From an uncultured Collinsella sp. (GTDB taxonomy: Bacteria; Actinomycetota; Coriobacteriia; Coriobacteriales; Coriobacteriaceae): a DNA stretch of 33,603 nt. The stretch's first letter is position 1. The number at the start of each line of letters is the position of its first letter. Below are positions 7,946 through 15,223 of this stretch, piece by piece. A model generated the notes under the pieces. It made no database searches and was not told the origin of the DNA. It saw only the letters and a program-made list of their open reading frames with translations. The position numbers and the translations under genes are program-made. The DNA lies in NCBI GenBank assembly GCA_900545665.1, contig UQZU01000025.1:1-33603 (forward strand), read 5' to 3'.

Positions 7946-7987
7946 GGATATCGATTGGTTGTGTTCTGCTTTAGATAGGTGTCCGGT

Positions 7988-9514
7988 TTAATCCGCTCGA
8001 TAGTGCGACCCGAGACTTTCGGTTCGCTTGCGCATGGCTTTGACCATTTCCTGTGCTAGTCGAATCTGCGATTGCAGGCGGGCGAGGGCAGCGATTTCGC
8101 TGTCGTTGGCATGTGGCTTATTTAGAGCCGTGGCTTCGTCTTGCAGGCTTTCAAGCTGTTGCAGGGCCTCGGATAGGCCTGTTTCGGTCCTGTTGATCAT
8201 GCAATAGGTGCTCATCGTGTGCCTAAGGCTGTGTGTCAGGCGTTCGGCATCTGTTGTGGCAATGCCGTACTGGGGGAGGGTGATATCCGCCTTCAGGGCT
8301 GCCTCAGGCTCCTTCTGCGCTGCAAGGGCTGCCGATGCGCCCGCGACGCGCCCGAACACGATGCCGTTGGCGCTTGACAAGCCACCAATGCGGTCGGCGC
8401 CGTGCATGCCGCCTGTCGCCTCGCCGCAAGCGTAGAGGCCCTCAACGCCCGTGTGCGCGGTCTTATCGATCTTGATGCCGCCGTTAGCGGCGTGGGCATA
8501 CATCGCAACGCGCATCTCGTCGGTCGGCGCGATGCCGTGCTCGTCTTGCAGCCAGGTGGCAAAGGTCTGCACAAACTCTGGGACATCCTCGCGGGGGAAG
8601 TCGTAGTGGAGTGCCAGGCCTTCGACACCTGCCTGATCGATGACGAGATCGATAGCGCGGGAGGCCAAGCGTGACGTGAAGGGACCATATCCAGAGCGCT
8701 GCTCGAGCAGGTCGTTCAGCTTGTCGTCGGCAATATCTACCGGCTGGTCTACATGTACGTAGCGCCAGGTTTTCTCGTTGAAGACCAAGTTACGCCTGGG
8801 CTCGATGAAGCCGGGCATCATCTGCATGAACTCTATATTAGTAAGCGATGCGCCGTGCGCCAGTGCGATGGCCTGCGAGGAGCTGAGTACATCAGCCGAC
8901 GTAAGGCTGCGCTCGAACAGGCCGCCTGTGCCACCGGCTGCGATGATCGTAGCCTTGGCAGCAAAGGGCATGATTCGATTTTCGGTAAGGTCGTAGAGCA
9001 TGGTTCCGGTGATTCTGCCGTTCGTGTCCTCAACAAGGTCGATAAGCTCATGGCGGGGGAGCAGGCGAATGCCGAGCGACTCGATCCAGGTCGTCAGAGC
9101 GTCCTCAAGGGGCTTGCGGGTGAGGCCGCGCCACATGCGCGTCTTGTGGTCAAAGCAGGGGATAAACTGATTTTGCTGAGCGCTCTCAGCGCTTTGCGGA
9201 CGCTGGAGCTCAACGCCCAGGTCTTGCTCGAGCCAGTCAATCGCTTGGGGAATGCCGTGGACGAACGCTTGGACGAGTTCGGGGTCGGCAACGCCGCCGC
9301 TGACGGCCAAGATGGTGTCGATGAGGTCCTGCTCGTCGTCTTCGTCGACGGGACCGATGAGGCCGAGGCCCCAGGTACCCGGGAAGAAGCTCGATCCACT
9401 CATGGTCTTGCCGGCGCTTGCCACAGTGACGGCTGTACCCGTGTGTGCCGCTTCGATGGCGGCACAAAGGCCTGCAATGCCAGATCCAATTACCAGTACA
9501 TCAGTCGATTCCAT
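7988..9514 (-). CDS. FAD-dependent oxidoreductase, NadB/fumarate reductase flavoprotein family
   Basis: The product is 508 aa. The start at 9514 (MESTDVLVIG) is chosen over an upstream in-frame start at 9571 because AAAGGA lies just before it and the FAD Rossmann motif must be near the N-terminus. VIGSGIAGLCAA (about residues 8-19) is the dinucleotide-binding GxGxxG motif. TIIAAGGTGGLFE is the second FAD motif, and YACGEATGGMHGADRIGGLSSANGIVFGRVAG near the C-terminus is the flavoprotein end motif of the succinate dehydrogenase/fumarate reductase/L-aspartate oxidase superfamily. No nadA or nadC and no sdhB-type iron-sulfur subunit is nearby, and no heme or signal sequence is evident. The substrate therefore stays open: aspartate oxidase, fumarate reductase or another 2-oxo acid/alkene reductase are all possible. 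Confidence 0.85.
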   Translation of the reverse strand: MESTDVLVIGSGIAGLCAAIEAAHTGTAVTVASAGKTMSGSSFFPGTWGLGLIGPVDEDDEQDLIDTILAVSGGVADPELVQAFVHGIPQAIDWLEQDLGVELQRPQSAESAQQNQFIPCFDHKTRMWRGLTRKPLEDALTTWIESLGIRLLPRHELIDLVEDTNGRITGTMLYDLTENRIMPFAAKATIIAAGGTGGLFERSLTSADVLSSSQAIALAHGASLTNIEFMQMMPGFIEPRRNLVFNEKTWRYVHVDQPVDIADDKLNDLLEQRSGYGPFTSRLASRAIDLVIDQAGVEGLALHYDFPREDVPEFVQTFATWLQDEHGIAPTDEMRVAMYAHAANGGIKIDKTAHTGVEGLYACGEATGGMHGADRIGGLSSANGIVFGRVAGASAALAAQKEPEAALKADITLPQYGIATTDAERLTHSLRHTMSTYCMINRTETGLSEALQQLESLQDEATALNKPHANDSEIAALARLQSQIRLAQEMVKAMRKRTESLGSHYRAD

Positions 9515-9651
9515 CGTATTCCTTTCTCGTCCGGCGCATTGTCGCACGGGTGATCGGCAATGGGGCCGCAAAGACTCGGCAAATCGGTAAAGGGTAAATA
9601 TGGCAGGTGGGCGTCAGATGGACTCGGCCACTTCGGTCGGCCTATTTGATA

Positions 9652-9718
9652 AGTTGCGGTGGAATACGGACTGTTTTGGCCTGTATGGATGCAATTCAGT
9701 CCGTATTTCACCGCAACT
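9652..9718. repeat. Long near-perfect inverted repeat (22-bp arms)
   Basis: Arms 9652-9673 and 9697-9718 are reverse complements with one mismatch and a 23-bp loop. There is no T-tract, so this is not a normal terminator. It lies upstream of the flavoprotein gene (start 9514) and downstream of the GGGtGRT gene. Possible identities are an operator, a dispersed palindromic (REP/MITE-like) repeat, or the hairpin of a small RNA. Otherwise I see only the terminator at 9763 in the 9515-9835 gap. Confidence 0.75.
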
Positions 9719-9762
9719 GATACATCGGACCTTCTAATAAGAGTAACCAATTTGAGACGGGG

Positions 9763-9801
9763 CAAACAAAAAGAGCCGCTACCTCGAAAGGTAGCGGCTC
9801 C
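9763..9801 (-). terminator. Terminator after the GGGtGRT gene
   Basis: GAGCCGCTACC/GGTAGCGGCTC (9773-9800) with a 6-nt loop reads into TTTTTGTTT on minus, 35 bp after the stop codon. Confidence 0.9.
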
Positions 9802-9835
9802 AAAGCTCAACTATATGAGCATCGCGCGGGCGCGA

Positions 9836-10840
9836 TTAGGCCTTGAGGGCCTCCTCGACGGCGACAGCGCAGGCGACGGTGGCACCGACCATGGGGTTGT
9901 TACCCATGCCGATGAGACCCATCATGTCGACGTGCGCAGGCACGGAGGAGGAACCGGCGAACTGGGCGTCGGAGTGCATACGGCCCATGGTGTCGGTCAT
10001 GCCGTAAGAGGCAGGGCCGGCGCCCATGTTGTCCGGGTGCAGGGTACGGCCAGTGCCGCCACCAGAAGCGACGGAGAAGTACTTCTTGCCAGCCTCGAGG
10101 CGCTCCTTCTTGTAGGTGCCAGCGACGGGGTGCTGGAAGCGCGTGGGGTTGGTGGAGTTACCGGTAATCGAGATGTCGACGTTCTCGTGCCACATGATGG
10201 CAACGCCCTCGCGGACGTCGTCGGCGCCGTAGCAGTTGACGGCGGCGCGGGGACCATCGGAGTAGGGGATGGTCTCGACGACCTTGAGCTCGCCCGTGAA
10301 GTAGTCGAACTGGGTCTTCACGTAGGTGAAGCCGTTGATGCGGGCGATGATCTGAGCAGCGTCCTTGCCCAGACCGTTGAGGATGACGCGCAGCGGCTTC
10401 TTGCGAGCCTTGTTGGCGTTCAGAGCCAGGCCGATAGCACCCTCAGCGGCAGCGAAGGACTCGTGACCGGCCAGGAAGGCGAAGCACTCGGTGTCGTCGG
10501 AGAGCAGCATAGCGCCCAGGTTGCCGTGGCCCAGACCGACCTTGCGGTCCTCGGCGACGGAGCCGGGAACGGTGAAGGCCTGGATGCCCTCGCCGATGAT
10601 GGCGGCAGCCTCAGAAGCGGACTTGGCGCCACGCTTGACAGCGAGAGCGCAACCGAGGGTGTAGGCCCACTCGGCATTCTGGAAGGCGATGGACTGGGTG
10701 TTGTTGACGATCTCACGCGGGTTGAAGCCCTTGTCGGTGCAGATCTGCAGAGCTTCCTCGAGGGAGGCGATGCCGTTGTCGGCGAGGCACTTGTTGATCT
10801 TGTCAGCGCGGCGCTCGTAACCTTCGAACGTAACAGTCAT
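9836..10840 (-). CDS. GGGtGRT protein
   Basis: The product is 334 aa. It contains the motif that names the family, ASGGGTGRTLHPDN (about residue 255), and is conserved along its length. Glycine-rich motifs recur (GLGHGNLGAML, GNSTNPTRF, MGLIGMGNNPMVGA), suggesting a soluble enzyme or binding protein with phosphate- or cofactor-binding loops. I know of no established function. The family is known mainly for its co-occurrence with a NifU-like iron-sulfur scaffold homologue, and that partner is present here, ending 18 bp upstream of this start. ATG at 10840 is preceded by a GGGAGGG ribosome site. The two genes form a simple operon ended by the terminator at 9763. Confidence 0.88.
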   Translation of the reverse strand: MTVTFEGYERRADKINKCLADNGIASLEEALQICTDKGFNPREIVNNTQSIAFQNAEWAYTLGCALAVKRGAKSASEAAAIIGEGIQAFTVPGSVAEDRKVGLGHGNLGAMLLSDDTECFAFLAGHESFAAAEGAIGLALNANKARKKPLRVILNGLGKDAAQIIARINGFTYVKTQFDYFTGELKVVETIPYSDGPRAAVNCYGADDVREGVAIMWHENVDISITGNSTNPTRFQHPVAGTYKKERLEAGKKYFSVASGGGTGRTLHPDNMGAGPASYGMTDTMGRMHSDAQFAGSSSVPAHVDMMGLIGMGNNPMVGATVACAVAVEEALKA

Positions 10841-10858
10841 AGTTATTTCCCTCCCTTT

Positions 10859-11593
10859 CTACTCGTGAACCGGGAACACGCTGGCGACGGAGTGAGTCTC
10901 CTCGTCGGTGCGCGGGTCGATGTACTTGGCAGCGTTCTCCCACTGACCATAGTGGCCCATAGCGCCAGCGATGGCCTCCTCGGGGGTCTTGCCGGCCTTA
11001 ACGGCGTCGGTGAACTTGCCGAGGTTCAGGAACTCGAATGCGATGATCTCGTTCTTGTCGTTGAGAGCCATGCGGGTGACGTAGCCCTGAGCGAGCTCGA
11101 GGTAACGAGCGCCCTTGGCCTTGGTGCCGAACATGGTGCCGACCTGAGAGCGAAGGCCCTTGCCGAGGTCGTCGAGGGAGGCGCCCACGGGCAGGCCGCC
11201 CTCGGAGAACGCGGTCTGGCTGCGGCCGTAAACGATCTGCAGGAAGATCTCGCGCATAGCAACGTTGATGGCGTCGCAGACGAGGTCGGTGTTGAGGGCC
11301 TCGAGGATGGTCTTACCGGGAAGAATCTCGGAAGCCATGGCGGCAGAGTGGGTCATGCCCGAGCAGCCGATGGTCTCAACGAGGGCCTCCTCGATGATGC
11401 CGTCCTTGACGTTCAGCGTGAGCTTGCAGGCGCCCTGCTGAGGTGCGCACCAACCCACACCGTGCGTAAGACCGGAGATGTCGGAAATCTCCTTAGCCTG
11501 GACCCACTTGCCCTCCTCGGGGATGGGTGCGGGGCCGTGGTATGCACCCTTGGCAACGGGGCACATGTTCTCCACTTCCTGTGAGTACTGCAT
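10859..11593 (-). CDS. NifU-like Fe-S scaffold homologue paired with GGGtGRT protein
   Basis: The product is 244 aa. ATG at 11593 (MQYSQEVENM) is chosen over the upstream extension because AGGAG stands just before it and upstream codons look non-coding. The protein has a SufU/NifU-N-like segment with VETIGCSGMTHSAAM, which resembles the GxGCAxS cysteine loop of NifU. Further cysteines occur in MCPVAKG (C11), GVGWCAPQQGACKL and DLVCDAIN. The cysteine pattern supports metal or Fe-S binding, but the protein is longer than SufU and carries a C-terminal extension (GHYGQWENAAKYIDPRTDEE). Translational order and spacing make it the obligate neighbour of the GGGtGRT gene. The physiological role is unknown, and it is distinct from the suf operon SufU at 13471. 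Confidence 0.82.
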   Translation of the reverse strand: MQYSQEVENMCPVAKGAYHGPAPIPEEGKWVQAKEISDISGLTHGVGWCAPQQGACKLTLNVKDGIIEEALVETIGCSGMTHSAAMASEILPGKTILEALNTDLVCDAINVAMREIFLQIVYGRSQTAFSEGGLPVGASLDDLGKGLRSQVGTMFGTKAKGARYLELAQGYVTRMALNDKNEIIAFEFLNLGKFTDAVKAGKTPEEAIAGAMGHYGQWENAAKYIDPRTDEETHSVASVFPVHE

Positions 11594-11890
11594 GCCTCTC
11601 CTCTCTATCGTGTTGGCGTCCCGTCTGGGGGTCGTGGCTGGCGATTGCCGGGCGACCCTTCGAAAGGGACATGACATGCAGCCCCTATAATACCGCGAAA
11701 TGCACGGAATATTCGGCGAACGGCTCAGTTTTCGTAGCGAGAAGTCCTGAAGTTTTAATTGAAACGGTTTAACTCTATGTTCTGTGGTCATGGACTTCCG
11801 TAGAGGGGGTCCGTCTTGGGCAAGCTTTTGGTCCGCTCTTGCAAGCGTTGCAGTGGTTGACCTGTTGCAACGGTGCCGTTCGCCGCCTGT

Positions 11891-11920
11891 TTGCTGCCTT
11901 TGGCCGCGCGAGTGTATTGT
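11891..11920 (+). promoter_or_regulatory. Possible promoter for the Y1 transposase gene
   Basis: TTGCTG (11891-11896), an 18-bp spacer and TATTGT (11915-11920) lie 77 bp before the transposase start. A CGTTGCA/TGCAACG inverted repeat (11846-11852 and 11866-11872) lies upstream. Nothing else is seen in the 11594-11996 gap. Confidence 0.35.
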
Positions 11921-11996
11921 TTTGCGTGAATGTTTTGATGGCACGCTTCAATCGTGCTGTATTGGATGGTAAGCAGATCCCGGCGAAGGGAGCGCC

Positions 11997-12809
11997 ATGC
12001 AGCGCGTTTGGAGAACGGTTACCGGCTTTTACCATGTCTGTGCCCGCGGTACGGGCAAGCAGCTCATCTTTGAGGGCGATGAAGACCGATGGGAGTTTTT
12101 GGAGCTGATGCGCGAGTGCTGCCGCGAGGAGGGCGTGACGGTTATCGCCTGGTGTCTTATGGGCACTCACGTGCATTTGGTGCTTGCAGATTACGAGGAC
12201 AGGATGAGCGCGGCGATGCACCGGTTGCTTTTGACGTACGCGCGGCGGTTCAATAAACGCACGGGGCGCACAGGCCATCTGTTCCAGAACCGTTTTGACC
12301 GGCGTTCGCTCGATACCGACTGGCAGGTGATGGAGGCTATTCGTTCCGTACACGCCGATCCGCAGGAGGCTGGCATCAGCTTAATCGAGCGTTATCCCTG
12401 GAGCAGCTTTGCCGAGCATTTGCGCGCTTACGACGGTGACGCGACTGATGTCGCGAGGGGATTTTCTGATCCTTCTTGCGTGCTTGAGCTTTTTGGTTCT
12501 GCCGAGGGCTTTATTACCCATTCGCTTTCGACGCCCGACGGCGGCGAGCCAGCGCTGGGCGATATGAAAGAGACGGAGTGGGAACGCCACGCCTTTGCCG
12601 ACAAGATGGCGAAGAGCCTCGGGGTTCCGCTCCACGGGGTTAAAGCCGCGCCGTCGGCGCAGCGCAATATCGTCATTCTTGGATTGCACGATGCCGGTTT
12701 TACGGTGCGTCAGATTGAGCGATATACGGGGATTGGCAAAAGTACCGTTTCTCGTATCGTGCGTGCCTGTGCACGAACGGCGGTGCAGACTGGCCGAAAC
12801 GTGGCGTAG
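11997..12809 (+). CDS. REP-associated (IS200-like Y1) tyrosine transposase with C-terminal HTH
   Basis: The product is 270 aa. The HUH endonuclease motif is seen as MGTHVHLVL (H58, H60), and the catalytic tyrosine is probably Y81 in LLTYARRFNKR, followed by the conserved GHLFQNRF (93-100). This is the architecture of RAYT-type single-strand transposases, which act on palindromic REP sequences. After the Y1 domain comes a further roughly 110 residues ending in a helix-turn-helix (roughly TVRQIERYTGIGKSTVSRIV). GAAGGGAG precedes the ATG at 11997. There are no IS200 ends, no tnpB and no second copy in this window, so it looks like a domesticated single-copy RAYT rather than an active IS. Confidence 0.88.
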   Translation: MQRVWRTVTGFYHVCARGTGKQLIFEGDEDRWEFLELMRECCREEGVTVIAWCLMGTHVHLVLADYEDRMSAAMHRLLLTYARRFNKRTGRTGHLFQNRFDRRSLDTDWQVMEAIRSVHADPQEAGISLIERYPWSSFAEHLRAYDGDATDVARGFSDPSCVLELFGSAEGFITHSLSTPDGGEPALGDMKETEWERHAFADKMAKSLGVPLHGVKAAPSAQRNIVILGLHDAGFTVRQIERYTGIGKSTVSRIVRACARTAVQTGRNVA

Positions 12810-13404
12810 GACTGCCTGTGCACCGCAGCTGGGGTCGCCCATATGCCACAACCATTGTTCTAAAAGCTTGGTACGGTAACTGCACTTCTTAATATGCATA
12901 GAAAAATCGCCATCTTGCATAAAATAACGGCTCGGTCCGGGTTTGCCCGTGCCTACCCCCGTCTGCGCCGTGCAAAAAACGGAGTTTTCAGCATCGTGTT
13001 GCTGTCGGCACCGCCGCAATCTTGCAACATACGGGTCCCGAAGCTATTGATTCCCGCCGTTGCGCCCCCGAAGCGCGTGCCTGCGTCCCGTCAGACCGCG
13101 ATGCTTGTTCTAAAGCACAATATATATGCGCCTAAAGACGTTGATTAACGCTTTCGATGCGTATACACACAGCTTGGCGTGCTGAATACTCGCAAAAATG
13201 CACGCCGCTCCCTATGGGACCCGTCTGCGGCAGGCGCGAAGCGAGTCGGAGCTTCGCAGAACGGGGCTTGGCGCATTGCTTGGCGGGCCCGGGGCCCTGC
13301 CGCAGGCCTTTGGTGCTGTGGAAAACGCCCGTGCTCGCGTCTGGCTGTGTGGCAAATGTCAGACGGGGCGCCGGACGCGCGGACTTTGTGCGTTCGCGCT
13401 CATT
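12810..13404. other. Non-coding region with stable inverted repeats
   Basis: No reading frame here has a plausible ribosome site or protein-like composition; the short open frames in several phases look accidental. The distal part holds nested structure. CTGCGGCAGG (13225-13234) pairs with CCTGCCGCAG (13296-13305), enclosing a GCGAAGC/GCTTCGC hairpin (13236-13257) and a GGGCCC-rich segment. A further CGTCTG/CAGACG pair lies at 13338-13365. Two short near-copies of TTGTTCTAAA occur at about 12853 and 13106. The region could be a structured RNA, REP-like target DNA for the adjacent RAYT, or a decayed element. Confidence 0.5.
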
Positions 13405-13438
13405 AGGTAAAAACAGAGCCGCCCGTATCGGGCGGCTC
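13405..13438 (-). terminator. Terminator of the suf operon
   Basis: A 10-bp perfect stem (GAGCCGCCCG, 13416-13425, and CGGGCGGCTC, 13429-13438) with a TAT loop reads into TGTTTTTACC on minus, about 35 bp after the sufU stop. Confidence 0.9.
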
Positions 13439-13470
13439 GGCAATCAAAAACCTTGGATTCGGGGCATAAA

Positions 13471-13905
13471 CTACTGGTTAGCTTGCCCCTCGAGCATGCC
13501 GTCGAGGGTGCGCCAGGCGAGCTCGGCGCATTTGACGCGGGCGGGCATGTGCGAGATGTCCTGGAGCTGGGCGGCTTCGTCCAGGTCTTCCAGGTCTTCC
13601 TCGGAGAGCTGCTCGCCGCGGATCATGGCGAGGAAGAGCTCTGCCAGGCGGTGAGCTTCCTCGACGGTCTCGCCGGTGATGAGGTCGGCCATGATGTCGG
13701 CGCTGGCCTGGCTGATGGCGCAGCCGTGGCCGGTAAAGGAGGCCTCCTCGATCACGTTGTTCTCGACACGCAGCTGCAGAGTGAGCTCGTCTCCGCAGCT
13801 GGGGTTGATGCCGTCGTGCTCGTGCGTGGGAGCATCCATCTCGTACTTATAGTCGGGGTGCGAGTTGTGCTCCATAAATGTGGTGGAGGTGTACAGATTA
13901 CCCAT
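13471..13905 (-). CDS. sufU: SufU-type iron-sulfur cluster assembly protein
   Basis: SufU is the zinc-dependent sulfurtransferase partner of SufS in Gram-positive SUF systems. It accepts persulfide from SufS and passes sulfur to the SufBCD scaffold. The product is 144 aa, the usual length. The three cysteine ligands and the Asp are visible: NPSCGDE (C37, D39), GHGCAISQASADIM (C62) and VKCAELAW (C126). The region between the second and third cysteines carries the roughly 18-residue SufU insertion (RGEQLSEEDLEDLDEAAQL), which separates SufU from IscU. The ATG at 13905 overlaps the end of sufS by 8 bp, indicating translational coupling; upstream in-frame starts lie within sufS and are rejected. 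Confidence 0.94.
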   Translation of the reverse strand: MGNLYTSTTFMEHNSHPDYKYEMDAPTHEHDGINPSCGDELTLQLRVENNVIEEASFTGHGCAISQASADIMADLITGETVEEAHRLAELFLAMIRGEQLSEEDLEDLDEAAQLQDISHMPARVKCAELAWRTLDGMLEGQANQ

Positions 13906-15223
13906 TGAACGTGCTCCAAACGTGATGTAGGCCGGCGATGAACTTGTCGATGTCGGCCTTGTCGTTGTAGAAGGCCACGCTGGCGCGGCAGCAGGCGAGG
14001 TTCTCGACGCCCAGCCAGGTGAGCAGCGGCTGTGCACAGTGGTGGCCGGCGCGAATGCAGACGCCGTCCATGTCCATGATGCTCGCGACGTCGTGCGGGT
14101 GGATGCCCTTGACGTTAAAGCTCACAACGCCGTGGTGGTTGTCCCAATAGATGGAGCCGATGATCTGGACAAAGTCGAGCTGCATGAGCTCGCCCATCAG
14201 GTAGTGGACGAGTGCCTGCTCGCGGGCCTGGATGTTCTCGTAACCCACCGTGTTGACCAGGTAATCAAGGGCGGCGCCCGTGGCGAAGATGCCGGCGGCG
14301 TCCTGCGTGCCGGCCTCGAACTTCTCGGGGACGGGCGCCCAGACGGCTTCCTGCTCGGTGACAGAGTCGATCATTTCGCCGCCGGTGAGCATGGGCGGCA
14401 TGGCGTTGAGCAGGTCCATCTTGCCCCACAGCACGCCGATGCCCATGGGGCCCATGGCCTTGTGCGCGCTAAAGGCAAAGAAATCGGCGCCCAGATCGGC
14501 CACATCGACCGGCATGTGCGGCAGCGACTGCGCGCCGTCGACGACCAGATAGCCGCCGTACTTGTGCACGAGCTTGCCGAGATTCTTGACCGGGTTCTCG
14601 ACGCCCAGCACGTTAGACACCTGACCCACGGCCAAGATTTTGGTCTTGGGGCCCACCTTGGACAGAACCTCCTCGGTGGTGAGTTGACCGGTCTTGGTGG
14701 GGTAGAGGTAGACGAGCTTGGCGCCGGTCTCGCGGCAGACCTGCTGCCACGGAATCAGGTTGGAGTGGTGCTCCATGATGGTGATGACGACCTCGTCACC
14801 GGGCTCGAGCACCGTGGGTGCAAAGCTCTTGGCGACCAGGTTGAGCGACTCGCTCGTGTTGCGGGTGAAGACGACCTCGTTGGCCTGTGAGGCGCCGATG
14901 AGGTCGGCGATCTGCTGGCGGACCTTCGCGATGGCGTCGGTTGCCTCGACGGACAGCGAGTACAGGCCGCGCAGGGGGTTGGCGTTCATGCGCTGATAGA
15001 AGTCGCGCTCGGCGTCGAGCACACAGGCAGGGCGCTGCGCGGTGGCGGCGCTATCGAGGAAGGCGATCTCGGGGTGCTGCTGGAAGAGCGGGAACTGCGC
15101 CTTGTAGGGGTTGGTCTCGATGTCTACGGTGGGCCAGCCGCGCGAAGCCTCGTCGCTGGCGTCGAGCTCCATGGGCTCGGGGGCAGTGCAGGTATCGCAT
15201 TTAACGTGCTCGGTGTCGATCAT
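13898..15223 (-). CDS. sufS: SufS cysteine desulfurase
   Basis: This PLP enzyme takes sulfur from L-cysteine, releasing alanine, to feed Fe-S assembly. The product is 441 aa, somewhat longer than the usual 405-410, because of an N-terminal extension carrying CDTC (residues 9-12). The core begins at about residue 38. AFLDSAATAQRP (54-65) is the family start motif, EHHSNLIPW (151-159) the cofactor loop, VVDGAQSLPH (227-236) the pyridine-binding Asp, FSAHKAMGPMG (251-261) the Schiff-base lysine (K255), and RAGHHCAQP (391-399) the catalytic persulfide cysteine (C396) in the group II context. Its start overlaps the sufD stop by 4 bp (ATGA), and its stop overlaps sufU. Confidence 0.95.
   Translation of the reverse strand: MIDTEHVKCDTCTAPEPMELDASDEASRGWPTVDIETNPYKAQFPLFQQHPEIAFLDSAATAQRPACVLDAERDFYQRMNANPLRGLYSLSVEATDAIAKVRQQIADLIGASQANEVVFTRNTSESLNLVAKSFAPTVLEPGDEVVITIMEHHSNLIPWQQVCRETGAKLVYLYPTKTGQLTTEEVLSKVGPKTKILAVGQVSNVLGVENPVKNLGKLVHKYGGYLVVDGAQSLPHMPVDVADLGADFFAFSAHKAMGPMGIGVLWGKMDLLNAMPPMLTGGEMIDSVTEQEAVWAPVPEKFEAGTQDAAGIFATGAALDYLVNTVGYENIQAREQALVHYLMGELMQLDFVQIIGSIYWDNHHGVVSFNVKGIHPHDVASIMDMDGVCIRAGHHCAQPLLTWLGVENLACCRASVAFYNDKADIDKFIAGLHHVWSTFNG

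Noticed and set aside
9659..11584. 641-codon open frame on + antisense to the GGGtGRT operon
   Set aside because: Composition is Gly/Val/Ala/Asp/Leu-rich without motifs. It is the mirror of two convincing minus-strand genes, as expected in high-G+C DNA.
12894..13148. 84-codon open frame after the transposase
   Set aside because: It has no ribosome site, and its Arg/Pro/Ala composition is typical of untranslated GC-rich DNA. It is left as part of the non-coding region.
13215..13370. SRP RNA, RNase P RNA, tmRNA or 6S RNA
   Set aside because: None of the invariant motifs of these RNAs could be found in the stretch.
13132..13443. 103-codon minus-strand frame before the suf terminator
   Set aside because: It runs through the terminator hairpin and inverted repeats, with no start signal.
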